Positions 33,511 to 45,705 are shown, counted from the stretch's first letter. The stretch is DNA of 64,000 bases from Gossypium raimondii (GCF_025698545.1 NC_068575.1:50849980-50913979), one strand, 5' to 3'. Notes: generated by a model from the letters alone, not told the origin. Made by a program: numbers and translations.

Positions 33511-34494
33511 AAAAATATATTGCAATAATCAAAAGAATTTCTCAACCCAAAAATATTTTACAACAAAAAATGATTTGAAAAAATATTTCTGATTTTACAT
33601 TACCAACAGAAATTACTTGCCTTTGGATGTTTGGAAGCTGTTGGTGAGCTTGGTGTCATGATGTTGGAAGTAACAGGAGAACAGAAAGGGAAGGAGAGCA
33701 GTGAAATCCTTGTAGACGAAATCAAGGAAGGCCAGCAAAAGAATGGGTCAAAAATTGGGCTACAAGGTGGGCCAGCGATTCGGATGGGACCAGTTAAGAG
33801 CACTACAGCATAACAGAAGAATCTAAGGAATGGAGTAGCTAATGGAAACAGGCCCAACGACCATTCAAAAGGGTTTTAGCACCAACGGTTTAGGAATTAA
33901 ATAAAAGATTAGAGTTTGTTATCATTCATCTTGTCAATTTTCAGTACAAACTTAATCTGCAAAATCTCATCCTTCAAACCCGAGCCATAACACTTGTTCT
34001 TTAAAACTTTAAAAAGTTACTTTCAAAATTACAAGGGTTATAAATCTTTTTATTTTTTTTGACTTGGGACAATCCATTTCGAACTACAGATTACAACGAT
34101 TATATAAAGAACATTTACAAGGGTTATAACTTGTTTATGTTAGTAAGTACACGTATCTACAATTTATCTATAATATTTACGTTAAAAGAATTAATAAAGA
34201 AACCGGATGATGCAAAGGGAGCCCCACGGACGGCTGAGATTTCTATATTTTGTGTGAAGGTCAAAGTGAACATTGATCATGAGAGCGAGAAATACAAGCG
34301 TTTATCCCACGCACCGCCCATCTTTTTCTTTTTCCTATTCTTCTCGTCCTGTTCTATTTATTTTTGGGAAGATACATATGTCATTTTCATTTTGTCAAAT
34401 ATTTTACAATTTCCAACTCTTTGCCCTGCCTCGCTCTTCATTTCTCTCATTCCTCGGTTTCTTTTTTCTTTAATCTGAACTTCACTAAGCTGCC
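33511..34494. promoter_or_regulatory. Upstream region and probable 5' UTR of the ADF6 gene
   Basis: No recognised gene; open frames at 33600-33857 are not family-like. The last 150 bp before the ADF start are pyrimidine-rich (CTTTTTCTTTTTCC, TCTCTCATTCCTC), as in plant 5' UTRs. The transcription start cannot be placed from sequence. Confidence 0.4.
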
Positions 34495-35267
34495 ATGTCG
34501 TTTACAGGACTGGGTCGGGTATCTCTTCCTCTTCCTTTCTTTTAGTTTCATGGTTCATCTTTTCATGTTAGTTTCTTTTTCCTAAAATGTTTAAGTTGCT
34601 AGTTCCTAGGCTGGTTTCTGTTCTAAACTAGGATCAATTGTATGTTTTACTAACTAACGTCTAAATGAGTTTCATTTTAACTTCTTGTTCACAAGAATCA
34701 TTAGTCTTAGGTGCTATAAATGATTTGATGTGGTAGTAAACATAGCCAACCCACTTGGATTATGAGGCTATCTTAGATATTCTCCGGGGGGGGGGGGGTA
34801 AAGTGAATATTATGCCTTTCAACTTTAATTTCTTCCATTGCATGTTCCATATGTTGTTTGTTTTCCTTAAAATTTTGGATTACTTCACACATGTTTCAGC
34901 CTTGTGCTTGTGGCTAATAAGTTTGCCACATGATTGCTTGTTAAAGAGCTTAATCTCCTAAACTAGTAAACATTTTTCAACCCCATCATCTGAAGAAGAT
35001 CATGAAAAACTTACCTATCCAATGATTGTATGACAGCCAAATGCCACATCTGGCATGTGCGCTGCCGGTCACGCCAAGGATACATTTTTGGAACTGAAAA
35101 GGAAGAAAATTTACCGCTATTTGGTATTTAGGATCGATGAGAAGAAAAGAAAAGTTGTGGTTGAGAAAACTGGTGATCCAGCTGAGACTTATGATGACTT
35201 CACTGCATCTCTTCCCGAGAATGATTGTCGATATGCTGTATATGACTTCGATTTTGTTACTTCTGAC

Positions 35268-35299
<32 letters not shown>

Positions 35300-35991
35300 A
35301 TGGTTAGTTTTCTTTCCCTTTGATTGTCTTTATATTGTAGTGAACACATTTGGTAGTTGTCATAAAGGAAGAGAGTAGGGGTTGCATATGTTAGGATTTG
35401 GTTTTGGGTACAGTCTCTTGAATGTGCTGTTATAGTTTTATTACCTTGATGCTTCTTCAATTTTTGCACAATTGAAGTTTTATGTCAATTTGGTAGCCCA
35501 GCACCTGGAAAGGAATTAAAAGGAATGATAAGAGGGACCAAGCCGTGAGGGTTGCCTCTGAGCTTTCCATGGTAGCATTAATGAGGGAATGCAGCTGAAG
35601 GAGACCAGTATTTGGCCCATGTTTTGCTTGATTAGTGTTGGGAACAAAAATAGGTTATTAGTTCTTCGAGCCTTTGGGTTAGAAATGGTTCTTTTTGGTG
35701 CCAGTTACATATATGATGACATCAGTTTTCTTGTTCTTACTTCTCATGTAGCAATGGCACTCCCCTGGCATGCATTTAATACATTAAAGAAGTTGCCTAT
35801 CAAATCTTCTCCTTGCCTAACAATTGGGTTATGTCATCAGGTCCCCTTCATCATCTCGAATCCGTTCAAAAGTGCTCTACGCCACTTCAAAACACGGGCT
35901 TAGAGAGGAACTGGATGGTATCCACTATGAGATTCAGGCAACTGACCCTACAGAGATGGATCTTGAAGTGCTGAAGGATCGTGCTAACTGA
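34495..35991 (+). CDS. ADF6: Actin-depolymerizing factor, ADF6 type (three exons)
   Basis: Exons 34495-34518, 35037-35302 and 35841-35991 join to 441 nt, 146 codons plus TGA, exactly the usual ADF length. Introns 34519-35036 and 35303-35840 have GT..AG borders. The first exon encodes only MSFTGLGR, like Arabidopsis ADF6 (MSFRGLSR). Exon 2 carries the ADF-H core ([43 protein letters not shown]). Exon 3 gives the actin-binding helix region ([13 protein letters not shown]) and the tail [16 protein letters not shown]/cofilins bind and sever ADP-actin filaments in the cytosol. No lesion was seen. Intron 1 holds a 13-G run (34786-34798). Confidence 0.93.
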
Positions 35992-36549
35992 GCGTTGCAT
36001 AGTTTAACTGTTCCATTCAAGAAGTTACCCCCCTCGCTTTGCTGACTCCGAGTTAGTCTTTGCTTCATGTGCAGAATCATTTTCTGACACAAAAAATTAG
36101 TTCATGTATAATCCTGGAATAACCAGAATCTGGTGAAGTTGATATGAAGCTCTGGGCTTAACATTATCCGGTTCCTGTTAATTCTGGTTCTTTACTATTA
36201 TTTTCCTCTGAACAAAGACACTGTCATCCGTACTGGTAATTAGAGGGAAACCATAGAGTCAGGTTCCACACACACAGAAGAAACAACAGTTATCAGGGAC
36301 TGGGAGGCTCGTTTCAGGATGGTTCCTTGCATCTTCCTTTAATTTGTCGTAACCTCATTCTGAGCCAGACACAAAAATCCCAACAACTGCAGGCCCCATC
36401 CCATTAGATAATATGTTTATATAATTTGGTCTGTCCATGTCTAATTGGGAGGTTTGCAGCGACTCTGCTAGAGAATTTTGAGTGGAGGAAACCCTTTAAA
36501 TATGAAGTTTCAATTATTTCGTACACTACAATCTAACTAAGGGAGTTCT
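35992..36549 (+). other. ADF6 3' UTR and downstream spacer
   Basis: Less AT-rich than the intergenic DNA just beyond it. Probably contains the ADF6 3' UTR for its first 150-400 bp. No canonical AATAAA is seen close to the stop; AATAACC occurs near 36118. Confidence 0.4.
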
Positions 36550-36780
36550 TGTTGGTTTAGCAGAGAACTAGCAGAAGCATAGAAAATAAGACTAGAAAGG
36601 ATGATTTAATTCATTAACCAAGCAGCCCTTATATATATGTCTCAAGTAACAAACTCAACCAATTTTGAATTTCCAACTCTTCCTAACAAGCTAACAACTC
36701 CTACTAACAAACTAACAGATCTCCCTAGAACTTAGTCATTATAATGATAAAAAAATTTTGCAGCCCTTGAGACACTAACA
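36550..36780 (-). mobile_element. Solo LTR with perfect 5-bp target duplication
   Basis: 231 bp starting TGTTGGTTTAGC and ending CACTAACA. It is flanked by GTTCT at 36545-36549 and GTTCT at 36781-36785. On the minus strand a TATA box (ATATATATAAGGG) lies near 36626-36638. Size and ends fit a small copia LTR left after LTR-LTR recombination. It has no coding content. Confidence 0.8.
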
Positions 36781-36785
36781 GTTCT

Positions 36786-37233
36786 TAGTGCAAGGCTCGA
36801 ATCATGAAATATTGCTGCAAGGTATATTATACTCAATTTCTACAGAAAATGACTATAATGCATCTTCCCGTCTCCAACAAAGAAACTATGCTTTTGGAAA
36901 ACCATGAAAAATGCTGAGTGATCTTAAACAGCTATAAACTTCGAAACAAAGGAAGCAATAATGTCTCCCATAGTTCATAGAGTCATACTCTCTAAAAGTC
37001 TTTGACATGTGAGCCTGTGAAAAACTGTCCTGGACTAGATTTCTTGGTTCAGTTTTGATTTTGTTGATAAACGAAAAAGGCAATCATAGAAATCTCTATT
37101 ATTAGAAATAACGTCCACGTGAAAGAAAAACAGTTTGAAAATAGAAAACTGACATAAGCAAACCTGGTGGCCTACTAAAGAGTTTTAGAGAGCTTCTACC
37201 ACCAGTCTAACTTTAGGCAACTGGAAACTGACA
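36786..37233. other. Spacer including the probable PHT1 3' UTR
   Basis: No independent gene seen. The part just left of 37234 lies downstream of the minus-strand transporter stop codon and is its likely 3' UTR. Confidence 0.4.
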
Positions 37234-38835
37234 TTAGTGATTAGATGATGATGACGACGATTCCCCTGCTTCTCCCTCTCCATTATTTTCGTTCTCGCCT
37301 GACATCTCTTCTAAAGATTTCCCTTTCGATTCAGGCACCAAGAAAGTGAAGAGGAAGCCCAATGCATTGATTACACCTAATACTATAAGTGAATTCTTGA
37401 CTCCAATACCTGCAGGGTACCCTGCATCTGCCTTGGCCTTATCCTTATTCTGCGCCAAATACAAGAATCCAAATGCACCAACCATAGCACCAAGCTTTCC
37501 TGCAGCTGCTGATATACCATGGCAAGTGGACCTCAACCTTGCAGGGAAAATCTCAGCCGGTACCACAAATGTTGTGGCATTGGGTCCGAAATTCGCGAAG
37601 AAGAAGGTCAATGAGTACATAACAACGAAGCCAATTCGGTTGTCCTTATGAATCCAGTGGTCGTAAGGGATGGCCAGTGCAAACATGAACACCGTCATGA
37701 AGAAGAAGCCCATCAATTGGATGGCAAATCTTCCCATAATATCAATGAAAGCCACTGTGAACCAGTAGCCTGGAACGGTGCTGCAAAGAGCAATCAGTGT
37801 TTGCGCCCTTGCAATTTTGTAAACTTCTTCAAGGGCATTCATGGTCTTGGCAGATGGAATCCAGCCAATGGCGCTAAAGATATCCTTTTGGAACAAGTTT
37901 TGGCTGTAGAATGCAATGTCAAGCAAGAACCAAGTGGTGGTTGTCCCAAGCAGGTGAAGTCCATGGCGTTTAGCAAACTCCTTGGAAAACAAGCCATATC
38001 GGATTTTCTCTTGCTCAATCTTTTGTGGCTCCGCCTCAATGTCCATCTGCAAAACTTTTGACATATCAGATGCAGCTTGCTTAGCATTCTTAGCAACAAG
38101 GGCGGTGTAACGAGCGGTTTCTGGCATCTTCAGCCTCCAGTAGTAGGTAAGCGCCGCTGGGAGTGCTCCAACCATCAAAACAATACGCCAAACATAGTCT
38201 GCTTCTGGAACAGTGGAGCCCACAGGATCGACCTCGTAGGGTGGCGCGTGAAACGAGGCCATGAATGCAGCGGATATAATAATAGCAAAGATGCCACCTC
38301 CTAAAATTCCGAATCCTTGCATCGCAAACACTGCCGCAATGAAAGCTCCGCGAGTCTTCTTGTTGGCATATTCGGACATGATGGTGGCGGAAAGTGGATA
38401 ATCACCACCGATGCCAAAGCCGAGCCAGAACCGGAAGAAGCAAAGGGTTGCCATCACTGCTTTAGGGTTACTGCTAAAAGATAGACCTGATGCTATAGAG
38501 CATATGACCATGAGCATGAGAGTCATACCGTAGACCTTCTTTCGGCCTAGCTTATCACCAAGCCAACCGAAGAATAGCTGGCCTGCTAGCGTTCCGCAGA
38601 ACGCTACACCATTAACGGCAGCCGATACATTGGGGGGCAATGATCCGGGGCTCTTAGCGCCATCAACATGGTAGTATATGCGGCCAAGCAATTTGGTAAC
38701 GAGAGATATGCAGAAGAGATCATATGCATCAGTGAAGAAGCCCATCCCAGCTATAATGATTGCAGTGAAGTGGTACCATTGTGTTTTGGCTACATCAAGC
38801 GCGTCAAGTACCTGTAATTTGTTTCCTACCACCAT
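37234..38835 (-). CDS. PHT1: High-affinity inorganic phosphate transporter, PHT1 family
   Basis: An uninterrupted 533-aa frame in a favourable start context (GCCATGGTG). It is a major facilitator with about 12 predicted membrane segments in two blocks, split by a hydrophilic loop (about 240-295). The PHT1 signature [13 protein letters not shown] is at 143-155, and the MFS loop motif [11 protein letters not shown] at 93-103. Length matches PHT1 proteins (520-550 aa), and the Ser-rich C-terminal tail (SSSSSS) is typical. PHT1 proteins import H2PO4- with protons across the plasma membrane, mainly in roots; subfamily and tissue cannot be told from sequence alone. Intronless, as many PHT1 genes are. 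No defect seen. Confidence 0.96.
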   Translation of the reverse strand: MVVGNKLQVLDALDVAKTQWYHFTAIIIAGMGFFTDAYDLFCISLVTKLLGRIYYHVDGAKSPGSLPPNVSAAVNGVAFCGTLAGQLFFGWLGDKLGRKKVYGMTLMLMVICSIASGLSFSSNPKAVMATLCFFRFWLGFGIGGDYPLSATIMSEYANKKTRGAFIAAVFAMQGFGILGGGIFAIIISAAFMASFHAPPYEVDPVGSTVPEADYVWRIVLMVGALPAALTYYWRLKMPETARYTALVAKNAKQAASDMSKVLQMDIEAEPQKIEQEKIRYGLFSKEFAKRHGLHLLGTTTTWFLLDIAFYSQNLFQKDIFSAIGWIPSAKTMNALEEVYKIARAQTLIALCSTVPGYWFTVAFIDIMGRFAIQLMGFFFMTVFMFALAIPYDHWIHKDNRIGFVVMYSLTFFFANFGPNATTFVVPAEIFPARLRSTCHGISAAAGKLGAMVGAFGFLYLAQNKDKAKADAGYPAGIGVKNSLIVLGVINALGFLFTFLVPESKGKSLEEMSGENENNGEGEAGESSSSSSNH

Positions 38836-40470
38836 GGCTACCTTCTTTATCTATCTGCTCCCTCTTCCTCGACAAAGATGTAAAAGAAAAAGCTCGAAAG
38901 GGTTACGAGTGACATCCAAATCAAAGACAATAAAACAGATGGAGCTGGGAAAATATTCAAGTGCAACCGAAGGAGGGAGTGACAACAACTTATTACTATA
39001 TTTAACTCTTGAAAGTTAATTTCATTGGCTTTTTTTTTTTTTTTTAATTTCCTTTCTTACAAATTCTAAAATTAGCAACAGAGAGAATGTCTTCACTATT
39101 GATGTTATGTATATAACATAATTGGAAATGACATCTGGAAACAGACAATCCATCAGTTTTCAGCAAGGATTTTAGCATCTTTGACAGTACCCTTTTATTA
39201 ATTTTATTATTATTATTAAAGGGAGAAAATTTTGTTATACCTATTAAACTGTAAAAGAAAAATGAAATTAACGTGATATTGTTATATTTTTAAAAGATTT
39301 GCTGACAGATCCGGAAATTGAGGCTAATATGTGGATACTGTATATTACTTTGAACCTATCAAAGTGATCCAATTTTTGGAGCAATAATCAACCAGCTGGT
39401 ACTCAACTTTGAGCTAGTGTATGACAAATATGGCACGTATCCAATATTACTATTTTCATTTTTATTTAAAGATCATGTATGTCAGAATACTGACGGTATC
39501 ATAGCACTTCTCTTTAACAGTAGCATTCTTTTTGCATGATTTACGATCTCCCACTTAACAAATTGAATCAGAAAAAAGAAAAAGAAATCATATAGTCCAT
39601 ATAAAATAAACCTAGACATCAAAAAAGTTGTTTCTTGTCGTCATTACCAAAATTGAATTCCATTTGCATGCTTATTATACCTATTCTTTTAAATGGGGAG
39701 AGAGAGTAAAGCCTGTAAGCTCAAGTTTCTGAAACTGACCTGTGATTCTTAAACGGAAGTAAAAGCCTGAAAGATGAGAGTTTGAGTATAAGTCTGAAAA
39801 AAACAAGGAAAGGAAGAATTGATAAAGGGAATCGTAATTGGAATGGAAATAGGAAGTGTAAGTGCATGCTTCCTTATAATAAACGGAACGGGATCCAAAT
39901 ATTCGAGATGGCAATCGGTATATTCCGCACCCACATATTTTTCTGATATATATATATTCATAGTCCATTCATTCAACTCAACCTCCCTCTAAAGCCGCGT
40001 TACTGTTTTAATACTTTAAGCTCTAAATCAAGAAAGCAAAAAATGAAACACCACAAGTATAATCGCAAAATGGTAGTTTTCTTGGCTGTCTTTGTTACCT
40101 TAAAACGAAAAACTTTCCAAGTATTACAACTTATAAGAGTATTATTATGATATAAAAGGTAAAAGACTGGATACTGCGTTAGTAGTGAAGAACTTGTCCG
40201 AAAAATGATAAGATTAATTACAATCTCTCACAAAGCTGATATTTAACAGGATCTTCTTATATCTTTAACCTCTAACCAACCAAAAAAAATCATGAAAAAA
40301 GGTAAAGAAAAATGATAATCTTGATTTTCTGACTTGTAATTTGGCACAAAACTAACATCAAATTGATGAACTTAATGTAAGTTCATCGATCAAAAGCACC
40401 ATAGAAAAGTATTCTTCCAAGTTTGTATATAATAATAGTTTATGTATTAACACCTTTGCTTTCTTGTGCT
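38836..40470. promoter_or_regulatory. PHT1 upstream region
   Basis: Holds the PHT1 5' UTR and promoter, presumably within the first few hundred bases. No other gene recognised. A poly-T run lies at 39031-39046. TTAAATATAG on the minus strand near 38995 could be a TATA element, but this is weak. Confidence 0.45.
39918..39925. promoter_or_regulatory. P1BS-like site (PHR1 binding)
   Basis: GTATATTC matches the palindromic consensus GNATATNC bound by PHR1-type phosphate-starvation regulators. It lies about 1.08 kb upstream of the PHT1 start. Chance occurrence is quite possible at this distance. Confidence 0.35.
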
Positions 40471-40733
40471 CTATCGAAGTGACAAAAGCGGCAGAACTGA
40501 TGAAGCCAACCTACCTCTCATCCCACCACCTAAGGTTTTCCCGAGCCTTCTAGCCTTAAAAAGAGTTTGAGCATAGGTTTCATAGATTGTTAAGATATTT
40601 TCAGTGGCAAAGCTTTTGCATTGAAAATGCGTGCCCCATTGATGCGTAGCTTCAAACCAGGCTTCTTGGCTAGCTCACCGACTCTGTCTATGTGCTCCAT
40701 GGGCAAGCATCTACCATCAGAGTTGCATTGAGT
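40471..40733 (-). pseudogene. Threonine aldolase fragment
   Basis: One minus-strand frame reads GRCLPMEHIDRVGELAKK, then PGLKLRINGARIFNA, and after a shortened segment KARRLGKTLGGGMR, ending in TAG. These are the core motifs of low-specificity L-threonine aldolase, a PLP enzyme cleaving threonine to glycine and acetaldehyde. The family motif H(I/L)DGARIFNA has Asn for the Asp that contacts PLP. The roughly 60 residues normally between IFNA and KTLGGGMR, including the SVCLSKGLGAP lysine region, are missing. No start, upstream exons or C-terminal part seen. A dead partial copy, not an active gene. Confidence 0.75.
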
Positions 40734-41497
40734 AGAAGTAAACTGATCTAAGATATTTCAGTCAAGAAAGGATAAAGAAAAGAGTGAAGTAAACAAATCA
40801 TTTAACAACTTTAACTAATCAGTTTCTTAAGATACCACTAAATAGGAAAAATCTAAAGCATTATCAAAAACCATATTACTTTGAGGGCTTTACATCTCTA
40901 GTTTGGAAATGTGATGGGTTCTAAGAGATTTATACCACTGATGATTTCCTCATATATTCACATTTAAAAGTAGGGGCAGCCACAAAAAATATTATGCGAG
41001 AACTCGTATGCATATAAAATATAATTGAAAACCTGCCCCATTTTAGCTCTCCCGTTAACAAAATTGTGAATTTGTGTGTGTATGAATATATTAATTTATG
41101 TAAAGAGATCAGGTGCAGTATGATCGTGTGATTATAAGTGCTATAATTGTGTGTATGATCGTATAAAAAAACTTTAGGGTTTTATTTTAGTCATTCAAGT
41201 GCTAAATTATTAACAGCGGTTGATTGTATACATCAAATCATGTCCACAATTATATTTATACTTTTATTTTGGTTATTTAATTTTTAGGTCAGTTTCATTT
41301 TAGTCATCGAAAAATCTTTTCTTTAAGTCTTGATTTGAGTAAAAAATTAAGGATTAAAATGAAAAAGCTATAGAAACTAAAATAATGCATTAAATATTTG
41401 TCATATTTTACTTGTTTACCCCATTGAGAAAGTTCTTAAATTTTTTCAATATTAAAATTTAAATTCCAAAACATGAAAATCAATTAAACAAATTGTT
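40734..41497. other. AT-rich intergenic DNA
   Basis: No gene or structured element recognised. Confidence 0.5.
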
Positions 41498-42034
41498 GAA
41501 ATTTTTTATCTCTTGATACTGTTAGCGATTTGTTACTATAATATTGAAATTAATTAATTTAATCTCCTAAAATTTAAGATTTATTTTTGTTTTCCAAATT
41601 AACATCAAACCAAATAACTAATATTTAATAGTTGTCTGCAAAACCCAATTTTTTTATTATATGATATTGAATCTTCCGTACTAAGCTAAAAGTAAAGAAA
41701 AATTCCTTACAATTAATTTTATCTTTCATGCCAAACAAAACTTCAAATTATTTTCATCACTTCTTTACCAAAATAAGGAACAATAAATAAATAAATTAAT
41801 TAATTGTAAGGACTTTTCTTTACTTTTAGTTTAGCATAGAAGATTCAAGATTATATAATCAAAAGAAATTTAAATTTCATAGACAATTATTAAATATAAA
41901 TTATTTGAGTTGATTTTGTTTAGAGTAAACTGGAAACATAAAATTAAATTTAAAAATTTTAAAAATTATATTAATTAATTTCAATATTATACTAGTAAAT
42001 TGGTTGACATTATTAAAGGATAAAAGAATTTTCA
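41498..42034. mobile_element. Fold-back (MITE-like) element
   Basis: Arms of about 260 bp are inverted copies. Left ATTATATGATATTGAATCTTC, AAAGTAAAGAAAA and CCTTACAATTAATT match the reverse complement of 41795-41862; outer parts (CTATAATATTGAAATTAATT, TAATAGTTGTCT) match 41880-42010. The centre is near 41760. Non-coding. Flanking target duplication not resolved. Confidence 0.7.
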
Positions 42035-42099
42035 GTTTTTGATTCAACTCATTTATGTACACTTAAAATGTTTAGTATTAGATTCTAAGATGGCGATTG

Positions 42100-42425
42100 A
42101 TGGAGGGGTTGAGGGCATGTAAGCGGATGATGAGAATCTCCTTGGTGACTCGGGCGGGACATCAAGACTAGCCCTAGATATTCGTGGTGTTGTCGTGTGA
42201 ACAAGAAACTTCGATGCAGAGAGGAGAATCTTCATAATGATTTTACGGAGACTAGTGATGACAAAGGCATGTTGGCTTCTTTCCAAGATGTATTGGCGAA
42301 CGTGTGGGGCATGAATAAGAAAACCAATATGTCAGATGATGATATTTAACTGAAGGAAAGGGATGTGCTTACTGGTACACTTGATTGCATTCCATCAATT
42401 AATTTCCCTGATAGGGTGTTGTAAA
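42100..42425 (+). pseudogene. LINE (L1) ORF1 N-terminal scrap
   Basis: With stops ignored, one frame reads MSDDDI-LKERDVLTGTLDC, then IPSINFPDRVL. This resembles the N-terminus of plant L1 ORF1 proteins (acidic start, then GDV...GIPSI.FSDR). Upstream text is out of frame with one another. Three or more stops make it a relic. It is unlinked in strand and frame to the larger LINE at 44-49.7 kb. Confidence 0.45.
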
Positions 42426-42916
42426 AACGACGGGTTTACTTGCTTCACAAATAGAATCTGTAACTAAAATGGTGCTTGAAATTGTGGTAATAGTTTCAAC
42501 CACAAGATTAAAATATGCACAAAAGTAAAGACAAATATTGAGATGGTTTACGCAATTTGACATCAATCTTCATATGCGGGGTCTTAATAATGATCTACTA
42601 TCTTTCTCACAGTACAAAAAATTATTTAAGTCCTAACATCAGTCTATTCCCACTAATTTAGCGACCTCGCCATTGTACAAAGACTAGATCACTCTCCCAG
42701 CCAACTTCCTTATTGAAAGCTTAGCTATGCAACTCAAGAGACTCTCTTTGATTGCTTACAAACACAATGCACACATAAACTTTCCTAACTTTGACCTAAT
42801 TTGTGCTCTATCAGACTCTCAATCCCTCGGTTACTCTTAATGAATATCCTAACCTAGACAAAACTTTAGTTTATATACTACTCAAGTTTTGCTTACATAA
42901 AAGTTATAATCTAATC

Positions 42917-43145
42917 ACTTTTTTATAAAGTAAAACTAAAAAATAACATAAAATAAAACTTTCATAAGAGTCTCCATGTAATCCAAAGTCTTCAACTTTA
43001 GAAAGTGACTTTACTAATCTTCAAGTCTTCACTTTTTTATAAAGTAAAACTAAAAAACAACATAAGATAAAACTTTCATAAGAGTCTCCATGTAATCCAA
43101 AGTCTTCAACCTTAGAAAGTGACTTTGCTAATCTTCAAGTCTTCA
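42917..43145. repeat. Tandem duplication, two 114-bp units
   Basis: 42917-43030 and 43031-43145 differ at only a few bases (ACTTTTTTATAAAGTAAAAC to CTTCAAGTCTTCA). Confidence 0.95.
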
Positions 43146-43455
43146 ATTTCAACTCAATTGGTCTTTATGTTTTGGGCTCTAACTTGTCCAAATATTTTCA
43201 AAACAAATAGCACAATATCACCTGCAGGTTTATGCTGTAGAATTTACAACCAATAGCAAGTTTCATCTGCAGGAATTATTTCTGGACTTGTTGTGTGTCC
43301 ACAGCCAAATGGCGGTTATTATCTACGAACCAGTAGTGATATATCCACATCTTGGTGTGTTGGAGAAGGGAGTTCTAGGGAAGTCTCATGATGGTGTATA
43401 GCGGTGGGGTAGGATGTATTTTGTTTAAACCTGAAATTGTATGGCATCTTATATG

Positions 43456-43475
43456 GTGTGTGTGTGTGTGTTTGT
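43456..43475. repeat. (TG)n microsatellite
   Basis: Short run of TG dinucleotides. Confidence 0.85.
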
Positions 43476-44424
43476 TCTAAATACAGTTATTATGAGTTCT
43501 TATATTTTGATGATGATTGCAGTAAAAAATCAATACTCTATACTGAATTGCTATCTATAATTATTTTATTCAATGTTATTTAATACGTCTTAACAATTGT
43601 TTGCACTAATTTAAGATATTATGCTATGATTAGTAATTAGTATACATGAACATCAGTTTTCCTTAAAATAAGACGGTTTGTAACTGATTTTTTTAATGAA
43701 TTAAGCAAATGTTTTATCTAAATGGCTGATGTAATCTTTCAAATTTGGGTCTAACATCTAGGCCGGGTTGGGGAGATTAGGTTTAGATAGTTGCTACCCC
43801 TTTATATAGCCTAGGTCTCTCTCGTGCTTTGTAAATGAGGGATTCTCGTAGGGTATATATTACTATCTACACATGTTACTTATTAAATTATTTATTATTA
43901 GATTTAAATTTTGACAGATTTTTATATTTATTAAGATTATAATTAATTTAAACATTAAGTAAATTGGTTCATCGCATAGTGTATATATTACCAGCTATAC
44001 AATAAATTTGGAAAGTTACAGTTCACACGCTGACAAGTGACATTGTTGATTACCTGTCAGTTTTTTTTTTTGAATAATTGACTGGGGTATTATAATATAT
44101 AAAAGAAAACACAAGAAAACAGCCCATAACATTGCTGGGCTGGTCTAAAAACAAAGGCATAGTCTGCAAATTAAAACAACCCATAAACCAACCGACTAAA
44201 ATGTTCAGACTTTAAAAAACCTAATTAAATAACAAATAAAATAAAAGAAGCATAAAAACCAACCGTCATTTCCCCAGTCACTTCAAACAGCCTGTATCCA
44301 TTACTCTTCTAGACTTTTCATTTGAAAAGAACATCAGGTCTGTTTCAAAAAGATAGCAACAACTTCCAAGAAATCTCCTTCTTTGCTTTCTTTTACCGTT
44401 TCATTTTTTCTTCCTCGTCTCTCT

Positions 44425-45705
44425 TCAATCTGGATTTTGTGCTCGTCTTTCTTCTGGAACTATCAGGTATACCTCTTCCCCTTTTGTAAGTGCATCTTTT
44501 GCGAGAATATGAGCTTGGCCATTTTCTGTTCTTTGAATAAATCTGAAAGCAATTTCCTGAAAACGAGATCTATTACTCTGAATATCATGAATAATCGCCC
44601 CGATAACAGATTTGTCCCTTGTTGTTGATTGACATTTATGAATAACTGTTTTCGAATCCCCCATAATCGTGACTGATTCTATCCCCATGCTGATACCTAA
44701 CTTGGTTGCCTCCAAACATGCATATGCTTCGGCAACAAACGGAGATGAAATGTTGAAGTGCAAAGTTGACTTTGAGGCTCTAATCGCACCATCTTGATCC
44801 CGAACAACTATTCCTGACGCCGATCTAAAGTTCCTGATATCAAAGGCTGCATCAAACTGTATTATCTCCCTTGATGTATCTCTGCCTCGTCCTGCAGCTT
44901 CAGTAGACGCGTGAGAAATCCTACTTCCCCTACTTCCTTCAAGTTCTATTAGATAACTCTGTATTTTTTGTGAAAGGTCTAATCCTGATATGGCTTTCTT
45001 CTCATGTATAATCTGATTCCGCGAGCCCCATAAAACCCATAGAGCACAACAAAACAATCGAGTCTGCTCCTTTGTTCCTTTATCAAAGACCCAGGTGAGC
45101 CAACTCCAGACATTCTGACTTGTATATTCTGTTACCCACGTCATATTGAGTCTAATCCATACTTCCATGCTTACAGGACATTTTCGAAACACATGATGGC
45201 TATCTTCCTCCTCAGATTCGCAACGAGGGCATCTGGAGTTTGCAGTTACTCTTTTATATTTCAGATTAGCCAGGGATGGGATATAGTTCCAGGAAATCCT
45301 CCATACAAGGATTAAAATCTTTTGTGGTAGTTGTAAATTCCATAGGTTCTTGTAAAATTCTTTAGTTTTGGTCTGTACTAAATAACTATTAGGCTCCAGA
45401 CTAGCTTCTTGTAATAGTTTGTATGCGCTCCGAACTGAGAACTCACCTGATTGTTCACCTTTCCACACCTGCATGTCTTCACAGTCTATTCTTGCTAAAG
45501 GAATCTGCAGAATTCTCTGGGCGACATCCCTTTGGAAGGTAGTTGTAATTGTTTCTACTTTCCACGTCTTGGTTGTGCTGTCAATTAGGTCTGATACTAA
45601 GTTTAACCCTTCATTTGTTTCTCTGTTCTGCCATATCTCGTGTTCAATCCACGGTATCCATCGATCATTCCAAATGGATATTGCGGTTCTCGCCTCACTC
45701 TCCAT
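44425..45705 (-). pseudogene. LINE ORF2 zf-RVT and RNase H domains
   Basis: A 426-aa frame. The zf-RVT part has LWNLQLPQKI and CPRCESEEEDSHHVFRKC. The RNase H part has QFDAAFD, AEAYACLEA and GDSKTVI, keeping the D-E-D catalytic acidic residues. The C-terminus reads NGQAHILAKDAL. The domain itself is open throughout but is separated from the RT by the frameshift near 45.7 kb. Confidence 0.9.

Larger units (their letters stand above)
42426..44060. other. Intergenic DNA with small repeats
   Basis: Contains the 114-bp tandem duplication and a TG microsatellite listed separately. No gene recognised. Confidence 0.45.

Noticed and set aside
33600-33857. 85-aa minus-strand frame upstream of ADF6
   Set aside because: No recognisable family or supporting gene structure.
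35503-35550. Alternative ADF acceptor giving [10 protein letters not shown]
   Set aside because: The frame hits a stop within 20 codons and lacks the conserved WSP(S/D) start of the last exon, which is found at 35841.
35589-35903. 104-aa frame in the ADF6 region
   Set aside because: It runs through intron 2 and reads the last exon out of frame; the spliced ADF frame explains the sequence.
37648-38061. 137-aa plus-strand frame over the phosphate transporter
   Set aside because: Antisense shadow of the intact PHT1 frame.
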